This document shows, in pieces, positions 11,242 through 21,092 of a stretch of DNA of 63,100 nucleotides (the first letter of the stretch is position 1; each line of letters opens with the position of its first letter). The notes under the pieces were generated by a model. The model saw only the letters and a program-made list of their open reading frames with translations. It made no database searches and had not been told where the DNA came from. Source of the DNA: an uncultured Eubacteriales bacterium (GTDB taxonomy: Bacteria > Bacillota > Clostridia > Lachnospirales > Anaerotignaceae); NCBI GenBank assembly GCA_949743655.1, contig CATJUP010000111.1, positions 1 to 63,100 on the forward strand. Direction: 5' to 3'. Position numbers and translations under genes: made by a program.

Positions 11242-11280
11242 AAAAATAGTTCCTTATTAAAAAATAAGGAACTATTTTTA
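11242..11280 (+). terminator. Intrinsic terminator
   Basis: aaaaatagttccttatt aaaa aataaggaactattttta. Confidence 0.88.
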
Positions 11281-11487
11281 TTTCACAAATGTTGAATTAA
11301 TAGTATAATTAAAATAATAAAATATTTGTACAAATCAAAACAGTCGTGTATGTGTTACATTAAAAAATACAATTTATATACTCTGTAATTTCTTTATTTA
11401 AATGGTTAATTGACATAATTTTTTAAAAAAGTTATTATGAACATATAATTAATGTGTTTTTATAATCTAAATTAAAGGGAATGCCAA

Positions 11488-11817
11488 ATGAATTTGAATA
11501 AAATTACTAAATATATTCACATTGTACTAATTTTGTGCTTTATTGGTTTAGGAATAAAAACTGGATTATTTTTTGGAAATATTAAATTATATACATTTAT
11601 TTATTTTACAAACCAAAGTAATATTTTAGTTTTATATTTTATTTTTTTAATTATACAAGCTAATATCGTAAATTTTATACCAAACCAAAACACCAGATAC
11701 CCATACAATTTTATAGTGACAGATTTAATCGGTTGTTTAAAAGCTATAAGAAATGCTTCTTTATTACTAATTTTTTATAATTTTAACCACAAATGTGAGG
11801 GATATAAATGGAATTAA
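11488..11817 (+). CDS. Small membrane protein, possibly a truncated Pr6Pr-like protein (remnant?)
   Basis: 109 aa; hydrophobic segments with YFTNQSNILVLYF; non-hydrophobic C-terminal tail; overlaps the start of the next gene. Confidence 0.4.
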   Translation: MNLNKITKYIHIVLILCFIGLGIKTGLFFGNIKLYTFIYFTNQSNILVLYFIFLIIQANIVNFIPNQNTRYPYNFIVTDLIGCLKAIRNASLLLIFYNFNHKCEGYKWN

Positions 11818-12707
11818 AACAGCTTGAGTTTTTTATAGCGGCTAGTGAGTGCGGAAGTCTTAGTAAAGCGGCTGAGAAATTATATACTTCTCAGCCAAAT
11901 ATGAGTAAAGTTATACGTTCGCTTGAAAATGAACTTGCGGGACAGCTTTTTGAAAGAACAAGCCGTGGAATTAAACTTACGCCTTATGGAAAATCAATAT
12001 ATGAATACGCCTCAAATATAATAAAAAACACAGAACTTATAAAAGCTACAAGACAGGAGGAAAGGCGTAATACTTTTTATTTATCTACTTACCAAAGTAA
12101 TTTTATAGCAAGTCTTCTTGTGGAGCTTTATAAAAATAACAGTGACATAAATATAAGACACCGTCAAGGTACTGTTGAGGAAATAGTGGGGCAAGTGGAA
12201 CATGGTGTTTCTGAAATGGGTATTTTGTATGTATCTCAAAAACGACTTAAAGCGTTTTTAAATATAATTATGCCAAAAAAACTTAATTTTGTTAAACTTA
12301 AAAAACTTAAAGCCTGTATATATGTGGGAGAAAACTCACCACTGTACAATAGAAACTCAATATCGTTTGAAGAACTTTTAAATTTGAGGTATGTAAGGGG
12401 ATTTGATGATTTCTTCTCAATAGAAAACGGACTTGAGCATATAAGTCTTGGTGTTATAAACTCAGAATCGCTGCAGCAGATTATATATACAAACAGTGAG
12501 CATTTGTCTATAAATTTTTTGCTTAAAACGGATTTAGTTGATATTGGTATAAACTTAAATTATGACAGCAGAAAACAGTATAATATAAAAAGTCTTCCTA
12601 TAGAGGGCGAGGACACATATTTTATACTTGGATACATAATTGAGGACGAACATATATTATCTAAATATGCCAAAGAGTTAGTTGAAAAGATATTAACGGC
12701 GTTATAA
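11808..12707 (+). CDS. LysR family transcriptional regulator
   Basis: MELKQLEFFIAASECGSLSKAAEKLYTSQPNMSKVIRSLENELAGQLFERTSRGIKLTPYG. Confidence 0.94.
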   Translation: MELKQLEFFIAASECGSLSKAAEKLYTSQPNMSKVIRSLENELAGQLFERTSRGIKLTPYGKSIYEYASNIIKNTELIKATRQEERRNTFYLSTYQSNFIASLLVELYKNNSDINIRHRQGTVEEIVGQVEHGVSEMGILYVSQKRLKAFLNIIMPKKLNFVKLKKLKACIYVGENSPLYNRNSISFEELLNLRYVRGFDDFFSIENGLEHISLGVINSESLQQIIYTNSEHLSINFLLKTDLVDIGINLNYDSRKQYNIKSLPIEGEDTYFILGYIIEDEHILSKYAKELVEKILTAL

Positions 12708-12866
12708 TTTAACAATTTAGATATAACAATTTGTTATGTGTTTTGGTATATATTTTGATATTTGTACAGCTTTTTAATATGATATATAATGCCTATATAA
12801 TCAAAAAGACATAACTTATATAAAAACAGTGTTAGCTTATACTTATCAAAACAGGGGGCGTTTGTT

Positions 12867-13871
12867 ATGGAAAAAACAGGAGTAAATATTAACGATATTA
12901 AACAGGCACATGAGAGGATTAAAAAATATATTCGTCATACACCGATTTTAAGAGAAAGTAACATGGATGATTTTGTAGGATGTGAGCTTTATTTAAAACC
13001 AGAAATGTTACAAATAACAGGAGCTTTTAAACTTAGAGGGGCTCTTAGCAAAACACTTTTATTAAGTAAAGAAGAACTTGAAAAGGGAATAATAACAAGT
13101 TCATCAGGAAATCACGCACAAGCCTGTGCTTATGCTGGAAGAATGTTAAATGTTCCTGTTACGGTAATTGTACCAGATGACACGCCGCATATAAAAGTAA
13201 AAAACGCCAGAGATATGGGTGCTAATGTAATATTGTGGAACAGACTTTATGCTGAAAGATGGAAAAAAGTAAAACAGGAAGTTGAGGAGCACGGATACAC
13301 AATAGTACATGGATATGAAGATTATTATGTAATGGCAGGTCAAGGAACTATAGCTCTTGAGATTATGGAAGACTTAAATGATGTTGAGACAGTACTTGTT
13401 CCTATAGGTGGCGGCGGACTTATAAGCGGTATAGCCACAGCTATAAAAGAAACTAACCCAAAAATAAGAGTAATAGGCGTTCAGGCGGCGGCAAGCTGTG
13501 CTTATTATCAAAGCCGTAAAGAGGGCAAAAAAGTAAGTATGGTAAGTGAGGATACTTTGGCTGATGGAATTACTTGCGGAAGTACAGGAGATAATCCATA
13601 CCCTATAATAGAAAAATATGTTGACGACATTGTTGTTGTAAAAGAGCAGTCTATAAAAGACGCTGTTAAACTTATAGCCAACAAGGCCAAACTTATAGCC
13701 GAGCCTACATCCGCAGTAGTTATAGCAGCACTTATGGACGGTTTGATTGATGTAAGAAAAGATGAGAAAGTTTGCGCTGTGCTTACATCTGGAAATTATG
13801 ACATAGACAAACTTGGAAAAATATATAATGATGAGGAAGTAGAAGGCATTAGATTAAAAGGTGAGAAATAA
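12867..13871 (+). CDS. Threonine/serine dehydratase-like fold-II PLP enzyme (no ACT domain)
   Basis: 334 aa; ITGAFKLRGALSK PLP lysine, SSSGNHAQACAYAG, VPIGGGGLISGIA. Confidence 0.92.
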   Translation: MEKTGVNINDIKQAHERIKKYIRHTPILRESNMDDFVGCELYLKPEMLQITGAFKLRGALSKTLLLSKEELEKGIITSSSGNHAQACAYAGRMLNVPVTVIVPDDTPHIKVKNARDMGANVILWNRLYAERWKKVKQEVEEHGYTIVHGYEDYYVMAGQGTIALEIMEDLNDVETVLVPIGGGGLISGIATAIKETNPKIRVIGVQAAASCAYYQSRKEGKKVSMVSEDTLADGITCGSTGDNPYPIIEKYVDDIVVVKEQSIKDAVKLIANKAKLIAEPTSAVVIAALMDGLIDVRKDEKVCAVLTSGNYDIDKLGKIYNDEEVEGIRLKGEK

Positions 13872-13884
13872 CAGGAGGGTATTT

Positions 13885-14877
13885 ATGGAAACATTAATTC
13901 TTAACAAAAGTGAGGTTGGAAGTATAATTGACATTGACGCTATATTGGAATATGTTGAGGAAGGATACCGCTCTTTTAACAAAGGGCTTGTTGTACAGCC
14001 GGATTTTATGACAATAGTTAAGCCAGGGACTCATTCTGGTTTTGATTTTAAAGGCGGTCTTGATATGGGTGGTGGATACATATCAATAAAATCATCATCG
14101 GGCGGTTATCAGGATAACCCAAAGCTGGGTCTTCCTACAGGTATGAACATGGTATTTCTTTATGAGGCTGACACAAGTTATTTAAAATGTATAATGGATG
14201 GCACATGGATTACCGGCTGCCGTACAGCGGCGGCGGGGGCTATATCGGTTAAATATTTAGCCAGAAAAGACGCGTCCAAATATTGTGTTATAGGTGCTGG
14301 AAACCAAGGAAGAAGGCAGTTAAGAGCTATATCAAGAGTAAGAAAACTTACGGATATTTATGTTTGGGGATACTCTGACGAGGAAATAAACGGTTATATA
14401 TATGATATGTCAAAAGAAATTGACGCCGCTTTTCATCCATGCGCATCGCCAGAAGAAGGTGTAAGAAACGCTGACATAGTTGTAACAACAACTATAGGAC
14501 GAAAAGGAGCCATTGTAAAAAAAGAATGGATTAAACCGGGAACGCATATTGTAAATATAGGGGCTGACATGCCTGACAAACAGGAAATGTTTGCTGACAC
14601 ATACAAAGGCGCTAAAGTTGTAAACGACTCAATAAAACTTTGTATTAAAAATGGAGAGACTCACCATGCCATTGAAGAAGGATTTATAAAAGTGGAGGAT
14701 ATACATGCCGAAATAGGTGAAATTATACTTGGTGAAAAGCCTGGACGTGAAAATGACTATGAAATAACAATATTTGACACGGTTGGAATGGCTATACAAG
14801 ACAATGTTACAGCAGCGGCTTTGTATAAAATAGCTTTAGAAAAAGGCATGGGAACAAAATTTGATTTTTTAGCTTAA
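13885..14877 (+). CDS. Ornithine cyclodeaminase/mu-crystallin family protein
   Basis: ATG 13885 after aggagg; TGCRTAAAGAISVKYLARKDASKYCVIGAGNQGRRQ NAD-binding motif. Confidence 0.9.
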   Translation: METLILNKSEVGSIIDIDAILEYVEEGYRSFNKGLVVQPDFMTIVKPGTHSGFDFKGGLDMGGGYISIKSSSGGYQDNPKLGLPTGMNMVFLYEADTSYLKCIMDGTWITGCRTAAAGAISVKYLARKDASKYCVIGAGNQGRRQLRAISRVRKLTDIYVWGYSDEEINGYIYDMSKEIDAAFHPCASPEEGVRNADIVVTTTIGRKGAIVKKEWIKPGTHIVNIGADMPDKQEMFADTYKGAKVVNDSIKLCIKNGETHHAIEEGFIKVEDIHAEIGEIILGEKPGRENDYEITIFDTVGMAIQDNVTAAALYKIALEKGMGTKFDFLA

Positions 14878-14988
14878 AGTGTTAATAAAACAAATTTAAT
14901 TATATAATAACGCGGCATGGTTAATTGATTTATATTAGCTGTGTCGTGCTTTATTTTATAAATATATTTTTTTGTTAAGTTTTTGGAG

Positions 14989-15014
14989 AAAAACCACGTA
15001 TTTGCGTGGTTTTT
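14989..15014 (+). terminator. Intrinsic terminator
   Basis: aaaaccacg tattt gcgtggtttt. Confidence 0.75.
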
Positions 15015-15066
15015 AATTATGTACATTTTAATTAAAAACCTCTTGAAGTCAAAGGGTTTTTGAATG

Positions 15067-15244
15067 TAACTTCTTATAATAATAATTATAGGAAGCAGAA
15101 AGATGTTTTTAGCATTAGAGCAACCCTTATAATATTCGTATCGTCAAAAAAAATTTATAATTAAGCTATTCTTTATAAGTTTTTTATATATTTTTTCGAG
15201 TTTTAGGTCAATTTGCTTCCTATAATTATTATTATGAGAAGTTA
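15067..15244. mobile_element. MITE-like element: 31-bp terminal inverted repeats with one mismatch, 178 bp overall, TA at both ends
   Basis: taacttcttataataataattataggaagca (15067-15097) vs tgcttcctataattattattatgagaagtta (15214-15244); no ORF inside. Confidence 0.6.
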
Positions 15245-15331
15245 GTATAAACAATAGCTAAAATTGAGAGTCTTTTACAACAAATTTATGTAATTACATA
15301 CATATTTGTGCCGATACAAGGAGGTTTTAAC

Positions 15332-15517
15332 GTGTTATCTTTGGGAATAAAATCAGGACAATACATTGTTATAGGAGAGAACATTGTAGTTAAAGTTGAG
15401 GAAAGCAAAATGGGAATAAAAGTTTTTGTAGACGCGCCAAAAGAAGTGCCTATTTACCGCGGTGAAGTTTGGGAAAAAACTCACCCTGTACCAGAGTGTA
15501 TATTGGCTGGCAAATAA
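15332..15517 (+). CDS. CsrA-like RNA-binding regulator (divergent, 61 aa)
   Basis: GTG start after aaggaggtttta; LSLGIKSGQYIVIGENIVVKVEESKMGIKVFVDAPKEVPIYRGEVWEK matches the CsrA pattern (VIGD..., APKEVPVHREEVYE). Confidence 0.8.
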   Translation: MLSLGIKSGQYIVIGENIVVKVEESKMGIKVFVDAPKEVPIYRGEVWEKTHPVPECILAGK

Positions 15518-15730
15518 ACATTGAGACTTTCAACCACAATACTTGATGATAATTGCTTTCACTTAACTGTAATGGAAACATAGTCTTATTAAAAACATTA
15601 TATAAATAGTCACTTTTAAACTACAATAAGTGATTGTGTGTGATAAAAGCAAAAGAAAAAACAAGTTTTTACGCAAAATATGACCATATGGCAAACAATG
15701 CTGCTAAAAACAATAACTAATTTAAGTATA

Positions 15731-15765
15731 AAAAGGCGTGAGTCGTAAAACTCACGCTATTTTTG
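15731..15765 (-). terminator. Intrinsic terminator overlapping the 3' end of the MATE gene
   Basis: ggcgtgagt cgtaaa actcacgct with T tract on the minus strand. Confidence 0.8.
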
Positions 15766-17203
15766 AATTATCTGCTATAGTGTAAGACGGTTTCCATTTT
15801 CCACTTTTAAGGCGAAGTATACATATAAGTCCTCTTATTGAAACATCAAACCCAACAGCAAGCTCAATGCCTATTATACCAAAAGCAAATATGTTTGTTA
15901 TTATGTATGCTGGTATTATTCTTAAAAGCCAAATTCCACAAAGTGACAGTATAAGGGGAAATTTAACATCTCCTGAGCCACGGCATATACCGCCCATTAC
16001 AACAGTAAGGGTAAATAATGGTTCGGTAGCGGCATTTATTTTGAGTGCTATGCTTCCTAAAGCTATTGTCTCGGTACTTGGTGTAAACAGCGATATTATA
16101 TTTTTTGAAAATATAAATATTGGAACACAAAGAGCAACCATAAATATTGTATTTATAATAAAAAGCGTTTTAGCAAAAGCGTCTGTTTTTTTAAATTCTT
16201 TAGCGCCTAAAGACTGACCTATTAATGTTGTGGCTGACGAGGCAAAGCCATAAGCCGGAAGATACATAATACTTTCGCACTGATTAGCCAACTGGTGTAC
16301 AGCGAGGGCTATTGTGCCTACGCTTGAGAGTATTTTTGTAAGAGCTATTTGACCAAAACACAGCGCTGTTCTTTCGGCGGCAACAGGAAAACTAATTTTG
16401 AGCACACGTGACAGAAGGCTTTTTGTAATTCTGTAATCTCCCTTTATTCTTAATTTTATTGGTGTTTGGGCTATGTAAATTGAAACAAGTAAAAGCACAC
16501 AAGACACAATGTGAGAAAAAGTTGTGGCGTAAGCCGCACCAGATACTCCCAAATTGGCGCCAAATATTGTAAAACTTGTTTGTGATAAATAAATTTGCCT
16601 TGTACCATATATAAGAAAAAAATTACCAATTATATTTACAAGATTTGATATTATATTTATTCTAAGCGGAATTTTTGTGTTTCCAGCGGCGCGCAATATA
16701 GAAGAAAGCACTATTGTAAGTGATTTAAAGAGCATGCCAAAACCTATTATAGATATATAACTCCTTGCGCTTTGATATATCTCGTCAGCGCCGCCAAGCC
16801 ATGTACACAAAAATGGTGACATAAGCTCTACTATTAGTGTTAGTATAAGCCCAAGTATAATTGTTGAGGTTAAAGCCTCTCTTACGGCTCTTTTGGCATA
16901 AGTTACTTTTCTCTCTCCTAAAGAGTGGGCTATAACATACATAAAGCCAGCGCTTAAAGCTGTACTAAAACCTTCTAAGAGCCATATTGTTGATACATTT
17001 ATAGCTACTGCAGCTGTAGCGCTTGGACCTAAAGAGCTAACCATTGCTGTATCTATAAGGCTTGCCATAGATATTAAACACTGTTCGGTTATAGCCGGCC
17101 ATGATAGTTTTAAAACTGTTGTAGCCGGTGTTTTTCCTAAATTTAAAACTGTAACGTCAGACATAGTTTTCCCCCAAATATATAAAAAAGCAAAATATAA
17201 CAA
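15752..17203 (-). CDS. MATE family efflux transporter
   Basis: 483 aa polytopic; LSWPAITEQCLISMASLIDTAMVSSLGPSATAAVAI; start may be internal (MSDVTVLNLG). Confidence 0.92.
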   Translation of the reverse strand: MLYFAFLYIWGKTMSDVTVLNLGKTPATTVLKLSWPAITEQCLISMASLIDTAMVSSLGPSATAAVAINVSTIWLLEGFSTALSAGFMYVIAHSLGERKVTYAKRAVREALTSTIILGLILTLIVELMSPFLCTWLGGADEIYQSARSYISIIGFGMLFKSLTIVLSSILRAAGNTKIPLRINIISNLVNIIGNFFLIYGTRQIYLSQTSFTIFGANLGVSGAAYATTFSHIVSCVLLLVSIYIAQTPIKLRIKGDYRITKSLLSRVLKISFPVAAERTALCFGQIALTKILSSVGTIALAVHQLANQCESIMYLPAYGFASSATTLIGQSLGAKEFKKTDAFAKTLFIINTIFMVALCVPIFIFSKNIISLFTPSTETIALGSIALKINAATEPLFTLTVVMGGICRGSGDVKFPLILSLCGIWLLRIIPAYIITNIFAFGIIGIELAVGFDVSIRGLICILRLKSGKWKPSYTIADNSKIA

Positions 17204-17285
17204 ACTTAATTATAATTATTATTATGTTATCAAGTCAACAATATTGTAAAGTATACAGCGTTTATGTTAAAATCTTTAGGGTGAT

Positions 17286-18071
17286 TTGATTATGGCGCAA
17301 ATGGGAACTAACAAAATAGCAAAGTTGATTAGGGCTTTAAAAGAAAGAAAAGCAAGAAAAGAACATTGTATGTTTGTGGTTGAAGGAACAAGGTTTGTAA
17401 ATGAGATACCATGTGATTATGAGATTGAGTTTTATGCTTTTTCGGAAAGTTTTGTAAATAAAAACTCAACTATTTTGTATGAAAATAGAAGTAATACGTA
17501 TATTTTTGATAATAAAGTTTTTAATGATTTTTCAGATACGGAAACTCCTCAAGGAATATTGGCTGTTTGCCGAAAAAAGAATTTTGAAATAGAAAAAATA
17601 GTTAAAAATAAAAACGGGCTTTTTATAGTAGCCGAAAATATAAGCGACCCAGGAAATTTGGGTACTATAATAAGAACAGCTGACGCCTGTGGAGTAAACG
17701 CTGTATTTTTATCAAAGGGCTGTGTGGATTTATACAACAGCAAAGTTCTGCGTTCAACAATGGGTTCTGTTTTTCATATACCTGTTATAGCTGATATAGA
17801 TATTGATTATTGTATTGATGTTTTAAAAAATGAGAATGTTAATTTATATGCGGCTCACCTTAAAGGTAAAAAAACGCTTTACGAGTACAATTTAAAAAAT
17901 TCGGCAGCATTTGTAATAGGTAATGAGGCGAATGGTATAAGTGAAAGTACAGCCAATAAATGTGATAATTTGATTAAAATACCTATGTTGGGAAAAGCAG
18001 AAAGTTTAAATGCTTCAATAGCAGCGGCGATACTTATGTATGAGGCTGTAAGGCAAAGAATTGCGAAATAA
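17286..18071 (+). CDS. TrmH/SpoU family RNA 2'-O-methyltransferase
   Basis: VAENISDPGNLGTIIRTADACGVNAVFLSKGCVDLYNSKVLRSTMGSVFHIPV; IGNEANGIS; IPMLGKAESLNASIAAAILMYE. Confidence 0.94.
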   Translation: MIMAQMGTNKIAKLIRALKERKARKEHCMFVVEGTRFVNEIPCDYEIEFYAFSESFVNKNSTILYENRSNTYIFDNKVFNDFSDTETPQGILAVCRKKNFEIEKIVKNKNGLFIVAENISDPGNLGTIIRTADACGVNAVFLSKGCVDLYNSKVLRSTMGSVFHIPVIADIDIDYCIDVLKNENVNLYAAHLKGKKTLYEYNLKNSAAFVIGNEANGISESTANKCDNLIKIPMLGKAESLNASIAAAILMYEAVRQRIAK

Positions 18072-18218
18072 AAATTATGTATGCTAAATTATTTGAAATA
18101 TTGTTTTGGGTATAAATTTCTTGACGGGTAGAGTATTTTGTGGTATTATGCTTTTGTACTTTAGTTTAGCACAGTAACAAAGTGAAAATTGATATTCTAA
18201 GAGGGGGCTCTATTTATT

Positions 18219-19088
18219 ATGAAGAAATATTTGATATTATTAATGGCTGTATGCGCCGTTTTTGGTTTTAGTGCTTGCGGTGATTCCAGTAGTTCAAACT
18301 CTGGCGGAAGTTCATCAAGTTCAAGTGCGGCTTCATCATCAAGCTCGTCACAAAAGGAGAATACTGACAGTGAGAAAAAGACTTTTACAGTTGGTTTTGA
18401 CGCTGAGTATCCGCCTTATGGATACATGGACGATAACGGCGAGTATACTGGTTTTGACCTTGAGCTTGCGGAGGCTGTATGTGAACTTGAGGGCTGGGAA
18501 CTTGTTAAAACTCCTATAAATTGGGACGGTAAAGATATGCAGCTTAACTCGGGTGCTATAGACTGTATATGGAATGGATTTACAATGAATGGGCGTGAAG
18601 ACGACTATACTTTCTCTATTCCTTATGTTGATAATAGTCAGGTTATGGTTGTTGCGGAGGATTCTGGAATAAACTCTTTAAGCGACCTTTCTGGAAAAAC
18701 AGTCGGAGTACAGGCAGCATCGGCGGCACTTACTCTTCTTCAAAGCGATGAGGAGGGTGGACAAAAGGCTTTAGCGGATACATTTGCCTCTTTACAGGAG
18801 TTTCCAGATTATAACAGCTCTTTTGTTGAACTTCAAGCTGGCTCGATAGACGCTGTTGCTATGGATATAGGTGTTGCTAATTATCAGTTAAAAACAAGAG
18901 GCGAGGGCTTTAAAATACTTGATGAGGTGCTTAACTCAGAACAATACGCTATAGGTTTTAAAAAGGGAAACACAGAACTTTGTGATATAGTTAATAAAGA
19001 CATTGAAATACTTACAGATAATGGAAAAGTAGCTGAACTTGCCGAAAAATACGATATTTCTGATTTGCTTTGTCTTGAGGCTAAATAA
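18219..19088 (+). CDS. Polar amino acid ABC transporter substrate-binding lipoprotein
   Basis: Lipobox FSACG, Ser-rich linker, FTVGFDAEYPPYGYMDDNGEYTGFDLELAEAV. Confidence 0.93.
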   Translation: MKKYLILLMAVCAVFGFSACGDSSSSNSGGSSSSSSAASSSSSSQKENTDSEKKTFTVGFDAEYPPYGYMDDNGEYTGFDLELAEAVCELEGWELVKTPINWDGKDMQLNSGAIDCIWNGFTMNGREDDYTFSIPYVDNSQVMVVAEDSGINSLSDLSGKTVGVQAASAALTLLQSDEEGGQKALADTFASLQEFPDYNSSFVELQAGSIDAVAMDIGVANYQLKTRGEGFKILDEVLNSEQYAIGFKKGNTELCDIVNKDIEILTDNGKVAELAEKYDISDLLCLEAK

Positions 19089-19213
19089 AAAATTTAAAAA
19101 GTTAAATTTTTTATTTTCACAATTTAAAAATGTTATTTAAAGTTTTTTGGCTCGCTTTTTTGAAAAAAAGCGGGTGTGTGGGCTAAACCCACAAAAGGAT
19201 TGTAGTTTGCACT

Positions 19214-19242
19214 GTCCGCCGTGCTTTTGTACGGCGGTTTTT
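19214..19242 (+). terminator. Intra-operon terminator/attenuator-like hairpin between SBP and permease
   Basis: ccgccgt gcttttgt acggcgg followed by tttttgtt. Confidence 0.75.
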
Positions 19243-19263
19243 GTTAAAGGGGAGAAAAAATAT

Positions 19264-19911
19264 ATGTCTTTTTCTACAATACTTTTTCAGCTTGGAAGCG
19301 GAATGTTAAAATCAATGGGAATATTTTTGTGGACAATAGTTTTATCACTTCCTTTAGGGCTTTTTGTGTCTTTTGGAAGAATGTCTAAAAACAATACTTT
19401 AAGGAATATAGTAAAAGTATACATATCTATTATGAGGGGCACACCGCTTATGCTTCAGCTTATGATAGTTTATTACAGCCCTTTTTTGCTTTTTGGAATG
19501 AATATAAAGTCTTTTAGGTTTCCGGCTATAATTATAGGTTTTGCAATAAATTATGCCGCGTATTTTGCCGAGATTTTCCGCTCGGGAATAGAATCTATGC
19601 CTGTTGGACAGTATGAGGCGGCACGTATATTGGGCTATGGAAAAAAACAGACATTTATAAAAATAATACTTCCTCAAGTTATAAAACGTATACTTCCGTC
19701 TGTTACAAACGAGGTTATAACTCTTGTTAAAGATACATCTTTGGCGTTTTCGCTTGCGTATATGGAAATGTTTAGTATAGCTAAACAAATTGTGGCTAAA
19801 GAGTCTACATTTATGCCTTTTATAGTGGCGGCGATATTTTATTATATTTTTAATTTTGTTGTGGCGACTTTTATGGAACAAATTGAAAACAAACTAAGCT
19901 ATTACAGATAA
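19264..19911 (+). CDS. Amino acid ABC transporter permease (HisM/GlnP type)
   Basis: ATG 19264 with upstream aaaggggag [55 protein letters not shown]. Confidence 0.93.
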   Translation: MSFSTILFQLGSGMLKSMGIFLWTIVLSLPLGLFVSFGRMSKNNTLRNIVKVYISIMRGTPLMLQLMIVYYSPFLLFGMNIKSFRFPAIIIGFAINYAAYFAEIFRSGIESMPVGQYEAARILGYGKKQTFIKIILPQVIKRILPSVTNEVITLVKDTSLAFSLAYMEMFSIAKQIVAKESTFMPFIVAAIFYYIFNFVVATFMEQIENKLSYYR

Positions 19912-19925
19912 GGAGGTATAAAGTT

Positions 19926-20690
19926 TTGAAAATACTTGAGATGAACCATATAAATAAAAAATTTGGGGATTTAGAGGTAATTAAAGATATATCTCTTTCG
20001 GTGTCTGAAGGCGAAATACTTTCTATAATAGGTCCCTCCGGTTCGGGAAAGAGTACAATATTAAGATGTGCCACAATGCTTGAAAGTATAAATGGCGGCG
20101 AGATTATATATATGGGGCAAAAAGCAGCTTATACTGATAATAACAAAAATGTTATTTATGCTAAGGGAAAAGAAGCGAAATATATAAACTCTAAATTTGG
20201 GCTTGTTTTTCAAAATTTTAATCTTTTTCCGCATTATTCTGTTATTAAAAATATAACTGACGCGCCTATACATGTTCAAAAACGAAATAAAAAAGAGGTG
20301 TTTGAACAGGCTAAAGCACTGCTTGAAAAAGTTGGGCTTACTGATAAAGCGGATTATTATCCTTTTCAGTTATCAGGCGGACAACAGCAAAGAGTGTCAA
20401 TAGCAAGAGCGCTTTGCATGAACCCTAAAATATTGTTTTTTGATGAGCCAACAAGTGCGTTAGACCCAGAGCTTACTATTGAAATTTTAAAAGTAATACG
20501 CGCTCTGGCTAAAGAGCATATGACAATGGTTATAGTTACACATGAGATGAATTTTGCCAAAGAGGTGTCTAATCGTATTATATTTATGGAAAAAGGTGTT
20601 ATTGTTGAAGAGATGACACCAGATGAGATGTTTAGCTCTAATAACGAGAGAACAAAAACGTTTTTGGGAAGGTATCATAACATGGCTTAA
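19926..20690 (+). CDS. Amino acid ABC transporter ATP-binding protein (GlnQ type)
   Basis: [40 protein letters not shown]. Confidence 0.95.
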   Translation: MKILEMNHINKKFGDLEVIKDISLSVSEGEILSIIGPSGSGKSTILRCATMLESINGGEIIYMGQKAAYTDNNKNVIYAKGKEAKYINSKFGLVFQNFNLFPHYSVIKNITDAPIHVQKRNKKEVFEQAKALLEKVGLTDKADYYPFQLSGGQQQRVSIARALCMNPKILFFDEPTSALDPELTIEILKVIRALAKEHMTMVIVTHEMNFAKEVSNRIIFMEKGVIVEEMTPDEMFSSNNERTKTFLGRYHNMA

Positions 20691-20715
20691 AAAATTAAAA
20701 TTTTAAAAATTAGTA

Positions 20716-20744
20716 TTGACTTTTTTTTAGTCAAGTGCTAAAAT
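20716..20744 (+). promoter_or_regulatory. Sigma-A-type promoter for the T-box leader
   Basis: TTGACT (20716) - 17 bp - TAAAAT (20739). Confidence 0.75.
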
Positions 20745-20750
20745 GAATTT

Positions 20751-21018
20751 TGTTAAAACCAATGACAAAGAAGAGTAGGCTTGTGAAGGATTTTAAAGAG
20801 AGTCGCCGGTGGTGGAATGGCGGTATTTCCCATAAGTACGAATGGACTTTGGAGGGCAGGACGAAAAGAGTTCTCTTAGTAGTGCCTGACGGGTGTTTTC
20901 TACCCGTTACCAAAAGAAAATGTATGAATGTACATTAAAGTGGTCAATTTTTTGAATTGGCAAATTGAGTGGCACCACGGATTAACCGTCTCAAACAATA
21001 TGTTTGAGGCGTTTTTTT
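20751..21018 (+). promoter_or_regulatory. T-box leader, predicted tRNA-Trp specific
   Basis: AGTA (20835-20838), GAA then specifier TGG (20843-20845); antiterminator core GAGTGGCACCACGG (20967-20980); terminator cgtctcaaaca-ata-tgtttgaggcg-TTTTTTT. Confidence 0.93.
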
Positions 21019-21092
21019 ATGGTTCAAAATCAAACTTTGTTATGGTTTAGTAATAAGTTTTTAAAAACATAATTTAAAAGGAGAGGATTTTA

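Noticed and set aside
19147-19263. N-terminal extension of the permease ORF (MARFFEKKRVCGLN...)
   Set aside because: Covers the terminator-like hairpins; the real start at 19264 has an RBS and a typical permease N-terminus.
19399-19881. 160-aa minus-strand ORF
   Set aside because: Antisense to the permease gene; low-complexity K/R/Y/I translation with no recognisable domain.
20731-20938. Small ORFs on both strands (20731-20913 and 20750-20938)
   Set aside because: They lie in the T-box leader; structured RNA explains the sequence.
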